From positions 1,550,001 to 1,614,000 of the forward strand of contig NC_092329.1 in NCBI RefSeq assembly GCF_036785885.1: 64,000 bases of DNA, given 5' to 3'. Below are positions 62,433-64,000 of this stretch, piece by piece. The translations under genes were made by a program, and so were the position numbers. This DNA is from Coffea arabica (taxonomy: Eukaryota > Streptophyta > Magnoliopsida > Gentianales > Rubiaceae). How positions within the stretch are numbered: the stretch's first letter is position 1; the number at the start of each line of letters is the position of its first letter. The notes below the pieces were generated by a model that saw only the letters and a list, made by a program, of their open reading frames with translations, was not told where the DNA came from and did no database searches.

Positions 62433-63158
62433 AATGTAATATCTCTACTTAAACTTTTGATACACCTTTTGAACGTTTGATCATCAGCAATCTCCATCAT
62501 TGTATATAACGTTGATGTAGCTAGATAGCTAAAGATCTGAACCAGATCATTCGCTCAGGTTGCCTACGCTTTTGAATATTTTGTTTATCACAAAAAACTG
62601 TAGGCTATGCTTTTTGAAGTACAAGTCTGTAAATTACATCCACGCTATGTTTATAAAATGTACTTTTATCCAGGCTACATGCCATAGCTTCACAAAATCT
62701 CCTTCTTTGTAGACTTCTATTTTTTTCTTCTGATCTCCAACATTTAAATCCCCAAATAAGTCTTCTATATTTTTCATCTACTATTTTTTCATGCCGTAAA
62801 TTTATTCATAAAACCATTTGACTGCAAGAAACAACAACTGCTTATTAGTTTGAACATATATTTTTTAGTTTGAGTAGTGAGTTGCAACACAGAACTCCAG
62901 AATATGAACATATGATTTTTGTCAGCAGTAGGAATATTTTACCCCAATTGCTTCTGTTTTTCCTTTACCCTTTTCTCTCTGTTTCATGTAGTATACTTAT
63001 TCGACAAACCTCAACCTTGGAATGATCACGATAGAAACTGATGAAAAATCTACATTCTTTATTCTTCAAAATAGATGCATTAAGCAACACCATACAAAAA
63101 CCTAATACACACTAAACCCAATAGAACAAATACATAAAAAAAACAGAACATAAACACA
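62433..63158. other. Downstream of the Helitron coding region; no gene seen
   Basis: AT-rich, with no recognised protein. The palindromic TAGCTAGATAGCTA at about 62518 is followed by no CTRR end and is not GC-rich, so it is not accepted as a Helitron terminator. Confidence 0.35.
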
Positions 63159-63562
63159 CTAAACCATCGCACTTCTAACAGCTTTCTTCTGCTCTTCAAC
63201 CTCAAGCTCCATGCGTTGAGCAATTATTGAAGAAACGGAAACTCGCCAATATCTCCCAAAACTTCATCCAACACAGCAACTCTACCAGATTTCCGATAAA
63301 ACTTCTTAAACAAATCATATATCTCATTCCGCAGCAAAATATTATTCGCTAAAGCCCTATCAGAACCAGCCAAAGAAGCATTCTGTCCATCAGATCCACC
63401 CACACTCCCCACAACACCAGCTAATGACAATCTATTAAACAAGACTTCAATATCTGGATGCAAATCACGTAACACTCCAAAATGATTATGACAATAATCC
63501 ATTTCCAAAGAATAATGCTCAACCATAAGAAAAAAACACCTACACACTCTACTTATAGACAA
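63159..63562 (-). pseudogene. Unrecognised reading frame, possibly shifted near its end
   Basis: On the minus strand a 112-aa frame (stop 63224-63226) reads MVEHYSLEMDYCHNHFGVL ... RNEIYDLFKKFYRKSGRVA and ends GEFPFLQ. Beyond it, another frame on the same strand continues with a strongly charged segment (AQRMELEVEEQKKAVRSAMV) to a stop at 63159-63161. The composition of both parts looks protein-like, so the original gene may have run through a one-base shift around 63225-63250. It resembles no family I know. The Rep/RPA genes lie head-on to it, so it may be a captured host fragment or a neighbouring gene. Confidence 0.35.
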
Positions 63563-64000
63563 TAAAGCACAATATCACCTATATAATCCCACAAAGCTCC
63601 AAAACTCCTGCGCAAAATCACATGCACACAGGATCACAAAGATTCCACAAAGAAAAAACAAACCAATTCACTGCACACTACACACACGTCATGTAGGAAC
63701 AAACCTTATCCATATTGTACACAAAACTTGCACACACGTACAAAAAAGGAAACACAAAAAATAACTAAATCAAAACAGCATCATAAAATAATTAATAATA
63801 AAAAAACAATTCATTCCCACTTATTTACAAAAATTCACACTATTTTATTACTCAATTTAATAATACATAAAAACAAAGCATTACTGCTTTATTTAATTAC
63901 ACTAAAAACAAAGCCAAACCAAGTGAAATTACATAACACAACGCTAACAAACACATAAAACAACACTCAACTTACTAAACACATTACTAAAACAACACTC
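63563..64000. other. Strongly G-poor plus strand at right edge
   Basis: From about 63590 the plus strand consists mainly of A, C and T, with G under one base in fifteen by rough count and many ACACA, AAAACA and AATTA motifs. There is no gene; the 76-aa plus-strand frame here is compositional. Confidence 0.5.

Noticed and set aside
62505-62540. TAGCTAGATAGCTA palindrome as a Helitron 3' hairpin
   Set aside because: It is AT-rich and self-complementary in itself rather than a GC-rich hairpin 10-12 bases before a CTRR end.

Overview
This is plant nuclear DNA. It has small exons with GT..AG introns, long AT-rich introns, plant-specific gene families (ATXR7-type SET protein, DUF4228, MIP1-zipper/DUF547), an intron-bearing plant-type tRNA-Tyr relic, and Ty1/copia, SINE, MITE-like and Helitron elements. 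Gene structure and sequence similarity point to a eudicot, with an asterid plausible; the species cannot be named from this window.

Layout. 258-2009 (+): last four coding exons of an ATXR7-like histone H3K4 methyltransferase. 4905-5060: a degenerate tRNA-Tyr gene with a duplicated 5' half. 6410-13065 (-): seven-exon, organelle-targeted YjbQ/UPF0047 protein (223 aa), with a MITE-like element in intron 1. 13459-13656: a SINE with matching target-site duplications. 14659-19303 (+): nine-exon PhoD-like metallophosphatase (474 aa). 20800-35741 (-): 21-exon SKI3 (1,180 aa), the TPR scaffold of the Ski/cytoplasmic exosome pathway; its intron 17 holds a complete Ty1/copia element in the opposite orientation (23882-28957). 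37048-42163 (-): MIP1-zipper/DUF547 protein (about 528 aa in nine exons; the first two are tentative). 45335-46096 (-): single-exon, probably myristoylated DUF4228 protein.

From 46.5 kb to the right edge the window is repeat territory: a GC-rich element with a purine-rich core (46507-47675), an AATGGGTTACCC-rich MITE-like unit (48170-49033), a higher-order tandem repeat with a 508-bp unit (51014-52552) plus degenerate monomers to 53280, and then the coding part of a Helitron (53983-62432). The Helitron encodes a Rep/PIF1-helicase protein and a downstream RPA-like protein on the same strand. Both carry nonsense changes, yet the HUH, two-tyrosine and helicase motifs are still readable. Its N-terminal part is built from a run of small exons, all flanked by phase-1 introns. 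An unrecognised minus-strand reading frame and a strongly G-poor strand lie at the right edge.

The host genes are ordinary single-copy housekeeping or regulatory genes with no evident shared pathway. The interest lies in the very young copia insertion inside SKI3, the Helitron's exon architecture, and the higher-order repeat beside it. Exon boundaries were derived by hand from reading-frame continuity and GT/AG sites; all phases close in the YjbQ, PhoD, SKI3 and DUF547 models.
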